Shown: positions 25,449-34,935 of the stretch, in pieces
Layout of the letters: each line of letters opens with the position of its first letter
How positions within the stretch are numbered: the first letter of the stretch is position 1
The notes under the pieces: model-generated
The model's database searches: none
Seen by the model: the letters and a program-made list of their open reading frames with translations, nothing else
Told to the model about the DNA's origin: nothing
Made by a program: the position numbers and the translations under genes
From: Haemophilus sp. C1
GTDB taxonomy: Bacteria > Pseudomonadota > Gammaproteobacteria > Enterobacterales > Pasteurellaceae
DNA length: 39,631 nt
NCBI RefSeq assembly: GCF_001276515.1
Contig: NZ_LDVZ01000020.1
Coordinates: 1-39,631, forward strand
Direction of reading: 5' to 3'

Positions 25449-27539
25449 ATGCAAGTCTCGGATTCTCTCAAACAAAAAGCAGAAAAATGTGGTATCGCGC
25501 TTTCTCATTATGATATTGATGGACATCTTATTTTCGCAGATGAAAAGACGGTTTCAACTTTTGTTGAGCTTTTGCAGCTTCCGCCAAAAGCGAAAGGACA
25601 GTTTGACGATGTACTGGCTGCATTTGAAAATGAACCGATTGATTATCGACTCAATCGTCTAGATTTGCTCCCTGCCGATGAATATCGTTATCAGTTGATT
25701 GATGAATCTAATGTCATTCTGTTAGAAAAAACACTTTCAAATTTATCCGCACTTTCCTTGCCTCCACTTCCTTTTGGCTATTATCAATTATCTATTTTTT
25801 CTGATACTGAACAGTACCGCGTTCGTTTACTTATTTCTCCTAAAACAGCGTTTCAACCACCCGTATTAAAAAATAAAAAAGTGTGGGGCGTAAATGTGCA
25901 ACTTTACAGTTTACGCTCAGAACAAAACTGGGGCATTGGCGATTTTGGTGATTTAGCCTATTTGATTGAACAAAGTGCAAAACAAGGTGCCGATTATGTG
26001 GGAATTAATCCATTACATTTGCTGTATCCTGCTGTACCAAACTGGGCCAGTCCTTATAGTTCCTCCTCTCGTCGTTGGTTGAATTTTTTATATTTAGCGA
26101 TTCCAAAGTTACCAGAATTTAAGCGTTGCCGTTCAGTGCAAAATTGGTTTAAGCGTGAGGATATTCAAGCAAAAATTGCTGCTTTACGTGAAAGTGATTG
26201 CGTCGATTATTCTTCAATATTGGCTTTAAAATTAACCGCACTTGAGTCCCTTTTTGATTTCTTTCAGCGTAGTCAATCCGCTGAAATTGTGACACGTCGA
26301 AAAATTTTTTCTGATTATTTAAAAAACAAAGGTGAACCTTTGTTGTTACAGGGCTTATTTAATGTCTTGGATTTACAAGAACACGCCGATCATCAAGCAG
26401 AAGAAAATACCATAGGTTGGCTTGGCTGGCGTAAGGAATGGCAACATTTAAGTGCTGCAAAAAGAAAAGCTCTATTAAAAACACATCATGAGCAAATCCA
26501 ATTTTTTGCTTGGTTGCAATGGCTTACAGAAGAACAGCTTTCCGCATTACAAAATCTTTGTAAACAGTCTGGTATGAAGTTGGGGATTTATGGCGATTTA
26601 GCGGTGAATAGTTCTCGTGGCAGTGCTGATGTATGGAGCGATCCCGATTTATATTGTGTCAATGCCTCTATTGGTGCGCCACCTGATCCGTTAGGCCCTG
26701 TCGGGCAAAATTGGAATTTGCCACCTTATAATCCAACAGTGCTAAAAGCACGTGGCTTTGCACCATTTATCGATATGCTACGTGCCAATATGCAATATTT
26801 CGGTGTGCTACGTATCGATCATGTTATGGGCTTATTCCGTTTGTGGTGGATTCCAGAAGGAAAAACCGCGGCTGACGGTGCTTATGTGCATTATCCTTTT
26901 GATGAATTAATGGCAATTCTTGCCATTGAAAGTGTACGCAATGAATGTTTGATTATTGGTGAAGATCTCGGCACTGTGCCTGATGAAGTGCGGTGGAAAT
27001 TAAATGAGTTTCAAATTTTCTCTTATTTTGTATTGTATTTCGCCCAACGAAATGGCGAATTTCCTCGTATATCTGATTATCCTCGAAATGCTTATGCCAC
27101 CATTGGCACGCATGATATTCCCTCATTACAAAGTTTTTGGCATTGCCGTGATTTAGAATTATTTAATCAACTCGGTATTCTGAGTGGGGAAGTGCTCAAG
27201 CAAAAATACGATCAACGCGTTGTTGATAAACAAGCCTTATTAAATAGTTTACATCGTGATAATTATTTACCGCCGCATTATGAAGGCGATGCCCTTTCTA
27301 TGGCGATGCACGATCATTTAAACCGAATGATCCATCATTATTTAGCGGAAAGTAACAGCCGATTGATTGGTGTGCAATTAGAAAATTTACTTAGCCAAGA
27401 AATCAGTTTTAATTTGCCTGGCACCTCAAATGAATACCCAAACTGGTGCAAGAAACTTGCTAAACCGTTAGCGTTTATTTTTGGCAATGAGGCTTTAAAA
27501 ACGTTCTTTGTGCAAATTAACCAAGGGCGAAATGTATAA
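25449..27539 (+). CDS. malQ: 4-alpha-glucanotransferase (amylomaltase)
   Basis: GH77 enzyme that transfers glucan segments between malto-oligosaccharides, supplying substrates for glycogen phosphorylase and recycling short chains. From the ATG at 25449 it has 696 residues; a GTG at 25440 would add three. No strong ribosome site favours either. The catalytic nucleophile Asp457 is in LRIDHVMGLFR, the acid/base Glu505 in IGEDLGTVP, and the third carboxylate in the GTHDIPSLQSFW segment. It is the first gene of the glycogen operon and ends 9 bases before glgB. Hin uptake cores are at 26235 and 26986. Confidence 0.95.
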   Translation: MQVSDSLKQKAEKCGIALSHYDIDGHLIFADEKTVSTFVELLQLPPKAKGQFDDVLAAFENEPIDYRLNRLDLLPADEYRYQLIDESNVILLEKTLSNLSALSLPPLPFGYYQLSIFSDTEQYRVRLLISPKTAFQPPVLKNKKVWGVNVQLYSLRSEQNWGIGDFGDLAYLIEQSAKQGADYVGINPLHLLYPAVPNWASPYSSSSRRWLNFLYLAIPKLPEFKRCRSVQNWFKREDIQAKIAALRESDCVDYSSILALKLTALESLFDFFQRSQSAEIVTRRKIFSDYLKNKGEPLLLQGLFNVLDLQEHADHQAEENTIGWLGWRKEWQHLSAAKRKALLKTHHEQIQFFAWLQWLTEEQLSALQNLCKQSGMKLGIYGDLAVNSSRGSADVWSDPDLYCVNASIGAPPDPLGPVGQNWNLPPYNPTVLKARGFAPFIDMLRANMQYFGVLRIDHVMGLFRLWWIPEGKTAADGAYVHYPFDELMAILAIESVRNECLIIGEDLGTVPDEVRWKLNEFQIFSYFVLYFAQRNGEFPRISDYPRNAYATIGTHDIPSLQSFWHCRDLELFNQLGILSGEVLKQKYDQRVVDKQALLNSLHRDNYLPPHYEGDALSMAMHDHLNRMIHHYLAESNSRLIGVQLENLLSQEISFNLPGTSNEYPNWCKKLAKPLAFIFGNEALKTFFVQINQGRNV

Positions 27540-27548
27540 GGAGTAAAT

Positions 27549-29744
27549 ATGACAACCGCAGTAACACAAGCAATTATTGATGGTTTTTTTGATGCGAGCA
27601 ATGGCGATCCTTTTGCTACGCTTGGTATGCACGAAACTGAGCGAGGAATTGAAATCCGTACGTTATTGCCAGATGCCAATCGAGTGGTGGTGATTGAGCG
27701 TGAAAGTGGTAACGAAATAACGGAACTGGATTGTGTCGATGAGCGTGGCTTTTTTGTTGGTGTTATTCCAAATTGTCGCCATTTTTTTGCTTATCAATTA
27801 CAGGTTTTTTGGGGCAATGAATCGCAAATAGTAGAAGATCCTTATCGTTTTCATTCTATGATTGATAATTTAGAACAATGGCTACTTTCTGAAGGTTCTA
27901 TGCTTCGCCCCTATGAAGTACTTGGGGCGCATTTTATGGAATGTGATGGTGTGAGCGGGGTGAATTTCCGCTTGTGGGCACCTAATGCAAGACGAGTTTC
28001 TATTGTAGGTGATTTCAACTATTGGGATGGTCGTCGTCATCCTATGCGTTTTCATCTAAAAAGTGGTGTTTGGGAGCTATTTTTACCAAAAGCCAGTTTA
28101 GGACAGCTCTATAAGTTTGAATTAATTGATTGTCATGGCAATCTTCGTTTGAAAGCTGATCCCTTTGCCTTTAGTTCGCAACTTCGCCCTGATACAGCTT
28201 CGCAAGTGAGTGTATTACCAAATGTGGTGGAAATGACGGAACAACGTCGTCAAGCAAATCAAGCGAATCAACCGATTTCCATTTATGAAGTGCATTTAGG
28301 ATCTTGGCGTCGTAATTTAGAAAACAATTTTTGGCTAGATTACGATCAAATTGCTGATGAATTAATTCCTTATGTAAAAGATATGGGCTTCACCCATATA
28401 GAATTTTTACCGCTTTCTGAATTTCCGTTTGATGGTTCTTGGGGGTATCAACCACTTGGACTTTATTCTCCAACCAGTCGTTTTGGTTCACCTGATGCAT
28501 TCCGCCGTTTAGTAAAACGTGCACATGAAGCAGGAATTAATGTGATTTTAGATTGGGTACCAGGTCATTTCCCGAGTGATACCCATGGTTTAGTCGCGTT
28601 TGATGGTACAGCTTTGTATGAACATGAAGACCCTCGAGAAGGCTATCATCAAGACTGGAATACCTTAATTTATAACTATGGGCGTAATGAGGTCAAAAAT
28701 TTCTTATCCAGTAATGCACTGTATTGGCTTGAACGCTTTGGTGTAGATGGTATTCGTGTGGATGCTGTGGCTTCGATGATCTACCGCGATTACAGCCGTG
28801 CCGAAGGCGAGTGGATTCCAAACCAATATGGCGGACGTGAAAATTTAGAAGCCATCGAGTTTTTAAAACACACCAACTGGAAAATTCACAGTGAAATGGC
28901 GGGGGCAATTTCTATTGCGGAAGAATCCACCTCTTTTGCCGGAGTGACTCACCCGAGTGAAAACGGTGGGTTAGGATTTAATTTTAAATGGAATATGGGC
29001 TGGATGAACGATACTCTCTCCTATATGCAACTTGACCCAATTTACCGCCAATATCATCACAATAAGATGACTTTTGGGATGATGTATCAATACAGCGAAA
29101 ACTTTGTGCTACCGCTTTCCCATGATGAAGTGGTACATGGCAAATATTCGCTCCTCGATAAAATGCCAGGGGACGCATGGCAAAAATTTGCGAACTTACG
29201 TGCTTACTATGGCTATATGTGGGGGCACCCGGGTAAAAAATTGCTCTTTATGGGCAATGAATTTGCTCAAGGTCGTGAGTGGAATTACGAAGAAAGTTTG
29301 GACTGGTTCTTGCTTGATGAAAATATCGGTGGTGGCTGGCATAAAGGCGTATTGAAATTAGTAAAAGATTTGAATCATATTTACCGAGAAAACTCACCGC
29401 TCTTTGAACAGGATTATTCACCTGAAGGCTTTGATTGGCTTGTCGTTGATGATGCGGCAAATTCTGTATTTGCTTTTGAGCGTCGTAGCTCAAATGGTGA
29501 GCGCATTATTGTCATCAGCAACTTCACGCCAGTGCCTCGCCACAACTACCGTATCGGCGTGAATATTGCGGGCGAATATGAAGAAATTTTGAATACCGAT
29601 TCAATGTATTACCAAGGATCAAATGTGGGCAATTTTGGTTGTGTCGCAAGTGAAAAAATCGAAAGCCACGGGCGAGAAAATTCTATTTCAGTGTCCATTC
29701 CGCCGTTAGCAACAGTTTATTTGAGATTGAAATCAGTAGAGTGA
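27549..29744 (+). CDS. glgB: 1,4-alpha-glucan branching enzyme
   Basis: Forms the alpha-1,6 branches of glycogen. The 731-residue protein has an N-terminal module, a CBM48 domain ([21 protein letters not shown]) and a GH13 barrel. The catalytic triad falls at Asp405 ([10 protein letters not shown]), Glu458 (IAEESTSF) and Asp526 (SHDEVVHG), the same numbering as E. coli GlgB. TAAGGAG precedes the ATG. It is followed by a highly structured spacer before glgX. No exact Hin uptake core lies inside the gene, a gap of over 4 kb in their usual spacing. Confidence 0.97.
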   Translation: MTTAVTQAIIDGFFDASNGDPFATLGMHETERGIEIRTLLPDANRVVVIERESGNEITELDCVDERGFFVGVIPNCRHFFAYQLQVFWGNESQIVEDPYRFHSMIDNLEQWLLSEGSMLRPYEVLGAHFMECDGVSGVNFRLWAPNARRVSIVGDFNYWDGRRHPMRFHLKSGVWELFLPKASLGQLYKFELIDCHGNLRLKADPFAFSSQLRPDTASQVSVLPNVVEMTEQRRQANQANQPISIYEVHLGSWRRNLENNFWLDYDQIADELIPYVKDMGFTHIEFLPLSEFPFDGSWGYQPLGLYSPTSRFGSPDAFRRLVKRAHEAGINVILDWVPGHFPSDTHGLVAFDGTALYEHEDPREGYHQDWNTLIYNYGRNEVKNFLSSNALYWLERFGVDGIRVDAVASMIYRDYSRAEGEWIPNQYGGRENLEAIEFLKHTNWKIHSEMAGAISIAEESTSFAGVTHPSENGGLGFNFKWNMGWMNDTLSYMQLDPIYRQYHHNKMTFGMMYQYSENFVLPLSHDEVVHGKYSLLDKMPGDAWQKFANLRAYYGYMWGHPGKKLLFMGNEFAQGREWNYEESLDWFLLDENIGGGWHKGVLKLVKDLNHIYRENSPLFEQDYSPEGFDWLVVDDAANSVFAFERRSSNGERIIVISNFTPVPRHNYRIGVNIAGEYEEILNTDSMYYQGSNVGNFGCVASEKIESHGRENSISVSIPPLATVYLRLKSVE

Positions 29745-29745
29745 T

Positions 29746-29878
29746 CCGTGGATATAAATACCCCCCACGGTTAGGCATAGACGTTCCCCTTTGGGGAACC
29801 CAATAGCGGAATAGAATAGCAAATTACAACCCCAAAGGGGTTGGTTATAACTAACCTAGGGTAACTTGTTACCCTAGG
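29746..29878. repeat. cluster of perfect palindromes between glgB and glgX (REPIN-like)
   Basis: Five stems lie in the 147-base spacer: CCGTGG/CCACGG (29746-29770); GTTCCCC-TTT-GGGGAAC (29783-29799); CAACCCC-AAA-GGGGTTG (29827-29843); GGTTA/TAACC (29843-29856); and CCTAGGGTAAC-TT-GTTACCCTAGG (29855-29878, perfect 11 bp). The two CCCC/GGGG hairpins are complements of each other, and GGTTAG at 29769 matches CTAACC at 29851. The middle part is therefore also one larger inverted repeat with a hairpin in each arm. Origin and function are unknown. Confidence 0.8.
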
Positions 29879-29891
29879 AACAACGAAAGAT

Positions 29892-31871
29892 ATGTTTACG
29901 ATTTACAACAACGGCAATCCTATTCCAATGGGATACTCACAAGCGGTCGAAAACAACGTGCAAATTACCAATTTCGCTCTGTTTTCCGCTGCGGCTACAG
30001 GCGTAGAACTTTGCCTGTTTGACGAACAAAACCAAGAAACTCGTTTGCCGATGGTGCGTACTGAAAATGTGTGGCATTTGGCGGTAACTGGCGTGAAAAC
30101 GGGTACGGAATATGGTTTTCGCCTTTACGGCGAATTTGCCAATCCAAATAAATTAATGCTCGATCCTTATGCGAAAGCGGTGAATGGGAAACCGGATTTA
30201 AGTACCGAAGAAAGTCGTTATTGGTTTTTAATGAATGATCATCGCGATAATGCTCATATTGCGTCAAGAGCGGTGATTATTTCAGAAGATTTTGATTGGG
30301 AAAATGATTCCGCACCCAATACGCCTTGGGCTGAAACCATTGTGTATGAATTGCACGTTAAAGGTTTTAGCCAACTTAACAACAAAATTCCCGCTGAATT
30401 ACGGGGCACCTATGCGGGCTTAAGTCATCCTATTAATTTAGCTTATTTAAAAGAATTAGGCGTAACAGCAGTGGAGTTGCTGCCTGTAAATTTCCATATA
30501 AATGAACCACACTTACAGGCACGAGGCTTACAAAATTATTGGGGATACAATCCCTTAGCCACGTTTGCGGTGGAACCTAAATATGCGGCAACAAATAATC
30601 CATTAGCTGAATTTAAAGCGATGGTAAAGGCGTTTCACAAAGCGGGTATTGAAGTGATTTTAGACGTGGTATTTAACCATTCCGCAGAGTCAGAGCAAAC
30701 TTACCCAACATTCTGCCAGCGTGGTATTGATGATCAAACTTACTATTGGCGCAACGATCAAGGGCGTTATATCAATTGGACAGGCTGCGGCAATATGCTC
30801 AATTTATCCTCTGATGTAGGGCGAAAATGGGTGGTGGATTGTTTGCGTTATTGGGTGGAGCAATGCCACATTGATGGATTCCGTTTTGATTTAGCCACTG
30901 TTTTAGGGCGTGATACACCTGATTTCAACGCGTCAGCTCAGCTTTTTACAGATATTAAAAATGAGCCAAGTTTACAAAATATTAAATTGATTGCAGAGCC
31001 TTGGGATATCGGACATTACGGTTATCAAGTCGGGAATTTCCCAAGTTATTTTGCTGAATGGAACGACCGCTTCCGCGATGATCTCTGCCGTTTTTGGCTA
31101 TGGAAAAGTGGCGAAATTGGTGCATTTGCTGAACGCTTTGCAGGTTCTAGCGATTTATTTAAGAAAAATGACCGCTTGCCACACACAACGCTTAATTTTA
31201 TTACTGCCCACGATGGTTTTACGCTTAAAGATTTAGTGAGTTACAACCAAAAACATAATGAAGCCAATGGCGAAGAAAATCGTGATGGTCGCAATGAAAA
31301 TTACAGCTACAACCACGGCATAGAGGGTTCGACTGAAAACCTTGCTGAACCGCAAAAAAGTGCGGTGGAAAATGACCGCACTTTTGCACAAAGTGGATTA
31401 TTAATAAGTTTATTACTTGCCAATGGCACGCCAATGTTGTTGGCTGGCGATGAATTCGGTAATACCCAATATGGTAATAACAATGCCTATTGCCAAGATA
31501 ATGAAATCACTTGGCTAAAATGGGCAGAATTTAACACAGTATTATTTGAACTGACTAAGCAAACGATTGCACTTCGTAAGCAAATTGGCAGTTTAAACCG
31601 AGATCAATGGTGGTCGGCTGAGAATGTGCAATGGCTTAACATTGCAGGCGAACCGATGACAGTTGAAGATTGGCAAAATCAGCAAACCAAAGCATTACAG
31701 GTAGTTTTAGATAATCGTTGGCTTTTGTTGATTAACGCCAAAGCCGAAGGTCAGGTGTTTCACTTGCCTAATGGGAAATGGAAGCCCCAAATCGGCACAC
31801 ATAATGTAACCCTTGAAGCACAACAAGCCGAAATTTATTCAATGGGCTTTTGTATGCTGAATGACGAATAA
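29892..31871 (+). CDS. glgX: glycogen debranching enzyme GlgX
   Basis: GH13 isoamylase-type enzyme that removes the short branch stubs left by glycogen phosphorylase. It has 659 residues (E. coli 657), an N-terminal CBM48-like domain and a barrel with nucleophile Asp333 (DGFRFDLATVL), acid/base Glu369 (LIAEPWD) and a third Asp in FITAHDGFTLKD. The stop overlaps the longest possible glgC frame. An inverted pair of Hin uptake cores lies inside the coding sequence. An Apl-type uptake core (ACAAGCGGTC, 29939-29948) lies near the start. The ribosome site is poor (CGAAAGAT), following the structured spacer. Confidence 0.96.
   Translation: MFTIYNNGNPIPMGYSQAVENNVQITNFALFSAAATGVELCLFDEQNQETRLPMVRTENVWHLAVTGVKTGTEYGFRLYGEFANPNKLMLDPYAKAVNGKPDLSTEESRYWFLMNDHRDNAHIASRAVIISEDFDWENDSAPNTPWAETIVYELHVKGFSQLNNKIPAELRGTYAGLSHPINLAYLKELGVTAVELLPVNFHINEPHLQARGLQNYWGYNPLATFAVEPKYAATNNPLAEFKAMVKAFHKAGIEVILDVVFNHSAESEQTYPTFCQRGIDDQTYYWRNDQGRYINWTGCGNMLNLSSDVGRKWVVDCLRYWVEQCHIDGFRFDLATVLGRDTPDFNASAQLFTDIKNEPSLQNIKLIAEPWDIGHYGYQVGNFPSYFAEWNDRFRDDLCRFWLWKSGEIGAFAERFAGSSDLFKKNDRLPHTTLNFITAHDGFTLKDLVSYNQKHNEANGEENRDGRNENYSYNHGIEGSTENLAEPQKSAVENDRTFAQSGLLISLLLANGTPMLLAGDEFGNTQYGNNNAYCQDNEITWLKWAEFNTVLFELTKQTIALRKQIGSLNRDQWWSAENVQWLNIAGEPMTVEDWQNQQTKALQVVLDNRWLLLINAKAEGQVFHLPNGKWKPQIGTHNVTLEAQQAEIYSMGFCMLNDE
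31358..31383. repeat. inverted pair of uptake sequences inside glgX
   Basis: AAGTGCGGT (31358-31366) and ACCGCACTT (31375-31383) face each other with 8 bases between them, as in the terminators of this window, but within an open reading frame. They encode part of KSAVENDRTF. Confidence 0.85.
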
Positions 31872-31893
31872 TAATAAGACTATGGAGATCCGT

Positions 31894-33195
31894 ATGAAAT
31901 CTGGCGACCTTAACAAATATGATTTAGTTAAAAACACTTTGGTGCTTGTTCTCGCAGGTGGACGTGGTTCACGTTTACACGAATTGACAGATAAACGTGC
32001 AAAACCAGCGCTTTATTTTGGTGGTAATCGTCGCATTATCGATTTTGCACTTTCTAATTGTATTAACTCAGGTTTAAACCGAATTGGGGTCGTGACTCAA
32101 TATGCGGCACACTCCTTGCTTCGTCATTTGCAAACAGGCTGGTCTTTTTTGCCACAAGAGAGAGGGGAATTTGTGGATATGCTGCCTGCTCGTCAGCAAA
32201 TTGACGATTCTACTTGGTATCGTGGCACAGCGGATGCGGTATATCAAAATATGGCTATTATTAAAAATCACTATCGCCCGAAATATATTTTGATCTTAGC
32301 AGGCGACCATATTTACAAACAAGATTACAGTGTGATGTTAATGGATCACGTCAATAGTGGGGCGAAATGTACCGTTGGTTGCATTGAAGTGCCACGTTCT
32401 GAGGCTCACGAATTTGGTGTGATGGCTGTAAACGAAAACTTAAAAGTGAAAGCCTTTGTGGAAAAACCGAAAGATCCGCCAGCCATGGTGGGCAAACCTG
32501 ATGTTTCGCTTGCCTCAATGGGGATTTATGTATTTGATGCGGATTATCTTTACAAAATGCTTGAGCAGGAAGTGAATACCCCACAAACTAGCCACGATTT
32601 CGGTAAAGATGTGTTACCAAAATGTTTAGAAGAAGGCACGCTTTATGCGCATCCATTCAGCCGTTCTTGTATGGGACGCAACACCGAGGGCGAAATTTAC
32701 TGGCGTGATGTAGGAACACTTGATAGCTTCTGGCAATCCAATATCGATTTAGTCTCTGAAAATCCACAATTAGATATTTATGACCAAAGCTGGCCAATTC
32801 GTGGTAATCCTATTCAGGCTTATCCATCAAAATTTTTCTACAAACACTCCAATGTGCATCCAGTGGATAACTCACTTATCGGCGGAGGTTGTGTGATTAC
32901 TGATGCTTCGATCAGCAATTCTGTGTTATTCGACCACATTAAAATTGACGCATTTTCAAAAGTGGATCACTGCGTGGTGCTACCACAAGTTAAAATCGGT
33001 AAAAATTGTGTGTTGAAAAATTGTATTATCGACCGCGAATGTGAAATTCCTGATGGTATGCAAATTGGTGTGGATATAGAAGAAGATAAAAAACGCTTCC
33101 GTATTAGCTCAACAGGTAAAGTGATTCTTGTGACCTCGAAAATGTTAAAGAAACTTGAGGGACACGAGATTGGCGAAGAAGGACATTTAGATTAG
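31894..33195 (+). CDS. glgC: glucose-1-phosphate adenylyltransferase
   Basis: Makes ADP-glucose, the committed step of glycogen synthesis. From the ATG at 31894 it has 433 residues (E. coli 431). This start is chosen because TGGAGA lies 6 bases upstream; the frame is open from 31861, overlapping glgX. The nucleotide-binding motif LAGGRGSRLHELTDKRAKPA and the substrate region (FVEKPKDPPA) are present, followed by a C-terminal left-handed beta-helix (SNSVLFDHIKIDAFS). Allosteric control by sugar phosphates is expected for the family. It is followed by an uptake-sequence hairpin and a REPIN-like element before glgA. Confidence 0.95.
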   Translation: MKSGDLNKYDLVKNTLVLVLAGGRGSRLHELTDKRAKPALYFGGNRRIIDFALSNCINSGLNRIGVVTQYAAHSLLRHLQTGWSFLPQERGEFVDMLPARQQIDDSTWYRGTADAVYQNMAIIKNHYRPKYILILAGDHIYKQDYSVMLMDHVNSGAKCTVGCIEVPRSEAHEFGVMAVNENLKVKAFVEKPKDPPAMVGKPDVSLASMGIYVFDADYLYKMLEQEVNTPQTSHDFGKDVLPKCLEEGTLYAHPFSRSCMGRNTEGEIYWRDVGTLDSFWQSNIDLVSENPQLDIYDQSWPIRGNPIQAYPSKFFYKHSNVHPVDNSLIGGGCVITDASISNSVLFDHIKIDAFSKVDHCVVLPQVKIGKNCVLKNCIIDRECEIPDGMQIGVDIEEDKKRFRISSTGKVILVTSKMLKKLEGHEIGEEGHLD

Positions 33196-33201
33196 TTAGG
33201 A

Positions 33202-33229
33202 AAAGTGCGGTCAAAATTGACCGCACTTT
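33202..33229. terminator. inverted uptake-sequence hairpin between glgC and glgA
   Basis: AAAGTGCGGTC and GACCGCACTTT pair perfectly around a 6-base AT centre. A T-run is weak on the plus strand, so it may be a partial terminator within the operon. Confidence 0.65.
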
Positions 33230-33235
33230 CTAAAA

Positions 33236-33347
33236 CCCCTCTTTAGCAAAGAGGGGTAGGGGAGATTTGGCAGAAGTGAAATCAACCTCATAAGAATTTC
33301 AAACATCGTAATCAAATCTCCCCCAGCCCCTCTTTTCTAAAGAGGGG
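33236..33347. repeat. REPIN-like nested inverted repeat between glgC and glgA
   Basis: The left arm (33236-33269) and right arm (33313-33347) are near-identical inverted copies of about 34 bases. Each arm begins or ends with its own palindrome, CCCCTCTTTA(G/-)NAAAGAGGGG, and carries a GGGGAGATTTG tail facing inward. A 43-base unique centre separates them. Such paired palindromes in inverted orientation are the architecture of REP doublets (REPINs) or small MITEs. Similar CCCCTCTTT/AAAGAGGGG repeats occur widely in Gram-negative genomes. Confidence 0.85.
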
Positions 33348-33393
33348 GGCTGATCGAGCGTTATTCATATTTATAGGGAAAATAAAAAACTCA

Positions 33394-34824
33394 ATGAAAA
33401 TCTTACACGTTTGCTCGGAACTCTATCCGCTCTTAAAAACAGGCGGGCTTGCCGATGTTTTAGGGGCATTACCCCAAGCACAGAACCAAATCGGGCTGGA
33501 TGCTCGCGTTTTATTGCCTGCTTATCCTGCAATTACAGCAGGTATTCCGCATACCCAAGTGGTTGCCGAATTTGATAACTTCGCTGGGCACGTGGAGTTG
33601 CGTTATGGCGAATATAACGGTGTCGGGATCTATTTGATTGACGCACCACACTTATACGGTCGCGAGGGCAATCCTTATCACGATGCCTATTACAATGACT
33701 ACGGCGACAACTATAAACGCTTCGCCTTGCTCGGTTGGGTGGGCGCAGAATTAGCCACTGGTTTAGACAGCTGGTGGCGAGCAGAAGTGGTACACGCTCA
33801 CGATTGGCACGCAGGGCTTTGTGCAGCTTATTTGTTCAACAAAGGCAAACCAGCAAAATCGGTCTTTACTATTCATAACTTGGCATATCAAGGGCAGTTT
33901 TCTTATCATCATTTATACGAAATTGGTTTGCCTGCGGGAATGTTTAATGTGGACGGTTTGGAGTTATTCGGACAAATTTCTTATTTAAAATCAGGCTTGT
34001 TCTATTCTGATGCAAGCACGGCTGTTAGCCCAACTTATGCAGAAGAAATCACGACACCAGAATTTGCCTATGGTTTACAAGGCTTACTTTCTGGCTTAAA
34101 AGCTCAAGGTCGTTTGGTGGGGATATTAAACGGCGTGGACGAAAATATTTGGCATCCGAACGTGGATCAATACATTCCGCACCATTACAAGCTGAAATAT
34201 ATGACAGGCAAAAAGAAAAACAAAGCTGAATTGCAAGCGTATTTCAATTTGCCACAAGATGAATCTGCCTTGGCATTTGTGATGGTGACCCGTTTAACCG
34301 AGCAAAAAGGTGTCGATTTATTAATCGAAAGTGCAGACGAAATCGTCAAACAAGGCGGACAGTTGATGATTTTAGGCTCTGGTGCACCGCACTTGGAACA
34401 AGGCATTCGCGATCTTGCCGCCCAATATCCAGAAAATATTGCGGTAAAAATAGGCTATGATGAAGCTCTTTCACATTTAATGGTCGCAGGTGGCGATGTG
34501 ATTTTAGTGCCAAGCCGTTTCGAGCCTTGTGGCTTAACCCAACTTTATGGTTTGCAATATGGCACACTTCCACTTGTTCGTAAAACGGGTGGTTTGGCAG
34601 ATACGGTGGTGGATAGCACTTCAGAAAGTATCAAAGCTCGCACTGCAACAGGTTTTGTGTTTGAACAGGCAACGGAAGATGATTTACGCCGCACCCTTCA
34701 GCACGTATTTTCAATTTGGAAGAAACCAAGAGCTTGGTCAATGATACGCACGGACGCAATGGAACAAGACTTCAGCTGGCGTAAGGCTGCAGAGCAATAT
34801 AGAACGCTTTATGAACGCTTGTAG
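33394..34824 (+). CDS. glgA: glycogen synthase (ADP-glucose)
   Basis: GT5 glycosyltransferase that extends alpha-1,4 glucan from ADP-glucose. It has 476 residues (E. coli 477). The ADP-glucose-binding KTGGL is at residues 16-20, and the C-terminal EPCGLTQLYGLQYGTLP plus KTGGLADTV block completes the active site. No strong ribosome site precedes the ATG; GGGAAAAT is about 11 bases upstream. A REPIN-like element ends 46 bases before the start. Confidence 0.97.
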   Translation: MKILHVCSELYPLLKTGGLADVLGALPQAQNQIGLDARVLLPAYPAITAGIPHTQVVAEFDNFAGHVELRYGEYNGVGIYLIDAPHLYGREGNPYHDAYYNDYGDNYKRFALLGWVGAELATGLDSWWRAEVVHAHDWHAGLCAAYLFNKGKPAKSVFTIHNLAYQGQFSYHHLYEIGLPAGMFNVDGLELFGQISYLKSGLFYSDASTAVSPTYAEEITTPEFAYGLQGLLSGLKAQGRLVGILNGVDENIWHPNVDQYIPHHYKLKYMTGKKKNKAELQAYFNLPQDESALAFVMVTRLTEQKGVDLLIESADEIVKQGGQLMILGSGAPHLEQGIRDLAAQYPENIAVKIGYDEALSHLMVAGGDVILVPSRFEPCGLTQLYGLQYGTLPLVRKTGGLADTVVDSTSESIKARTATGFVFEQATEDDLRRTLQHVFSIWKKPRAWSMIRTDAMEQDFSWRKAAEQYRTLYERL

Positions 34825-34847
34825 TTTTATTCGTAAACTTTCTTAAC

Positions 34848-34890
34848 AATCACACCGCTTGCGAAAGAATCTTTTGCAAGCGGTGTGATT
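34848..34890. terminator. long hairpin after glgA
   Basis: 21-base arms (34848-34868 and 34870-34890) pair with a single mismatch around one base. The right arm contains GCAAGCGGT, close to the Apl-type uptake core. The T-run (34899-34904) is eight bases beyond the stem, so termination may be partial. Confidence 0.65.
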
Positions 34891-34935
34891 GGGCTTGTTT
34901 TTTACAAAGATAAGCATAAAATTCGAACTACTTTT

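Noticed and set aside
33236..33347. CRISPR-like repeats in the glgC-glgA spacer
   Set aside because: There are only two copies, in inverted orientation, so this is a palindromic doublet and not a direct-repeat array; no cas genes are present.
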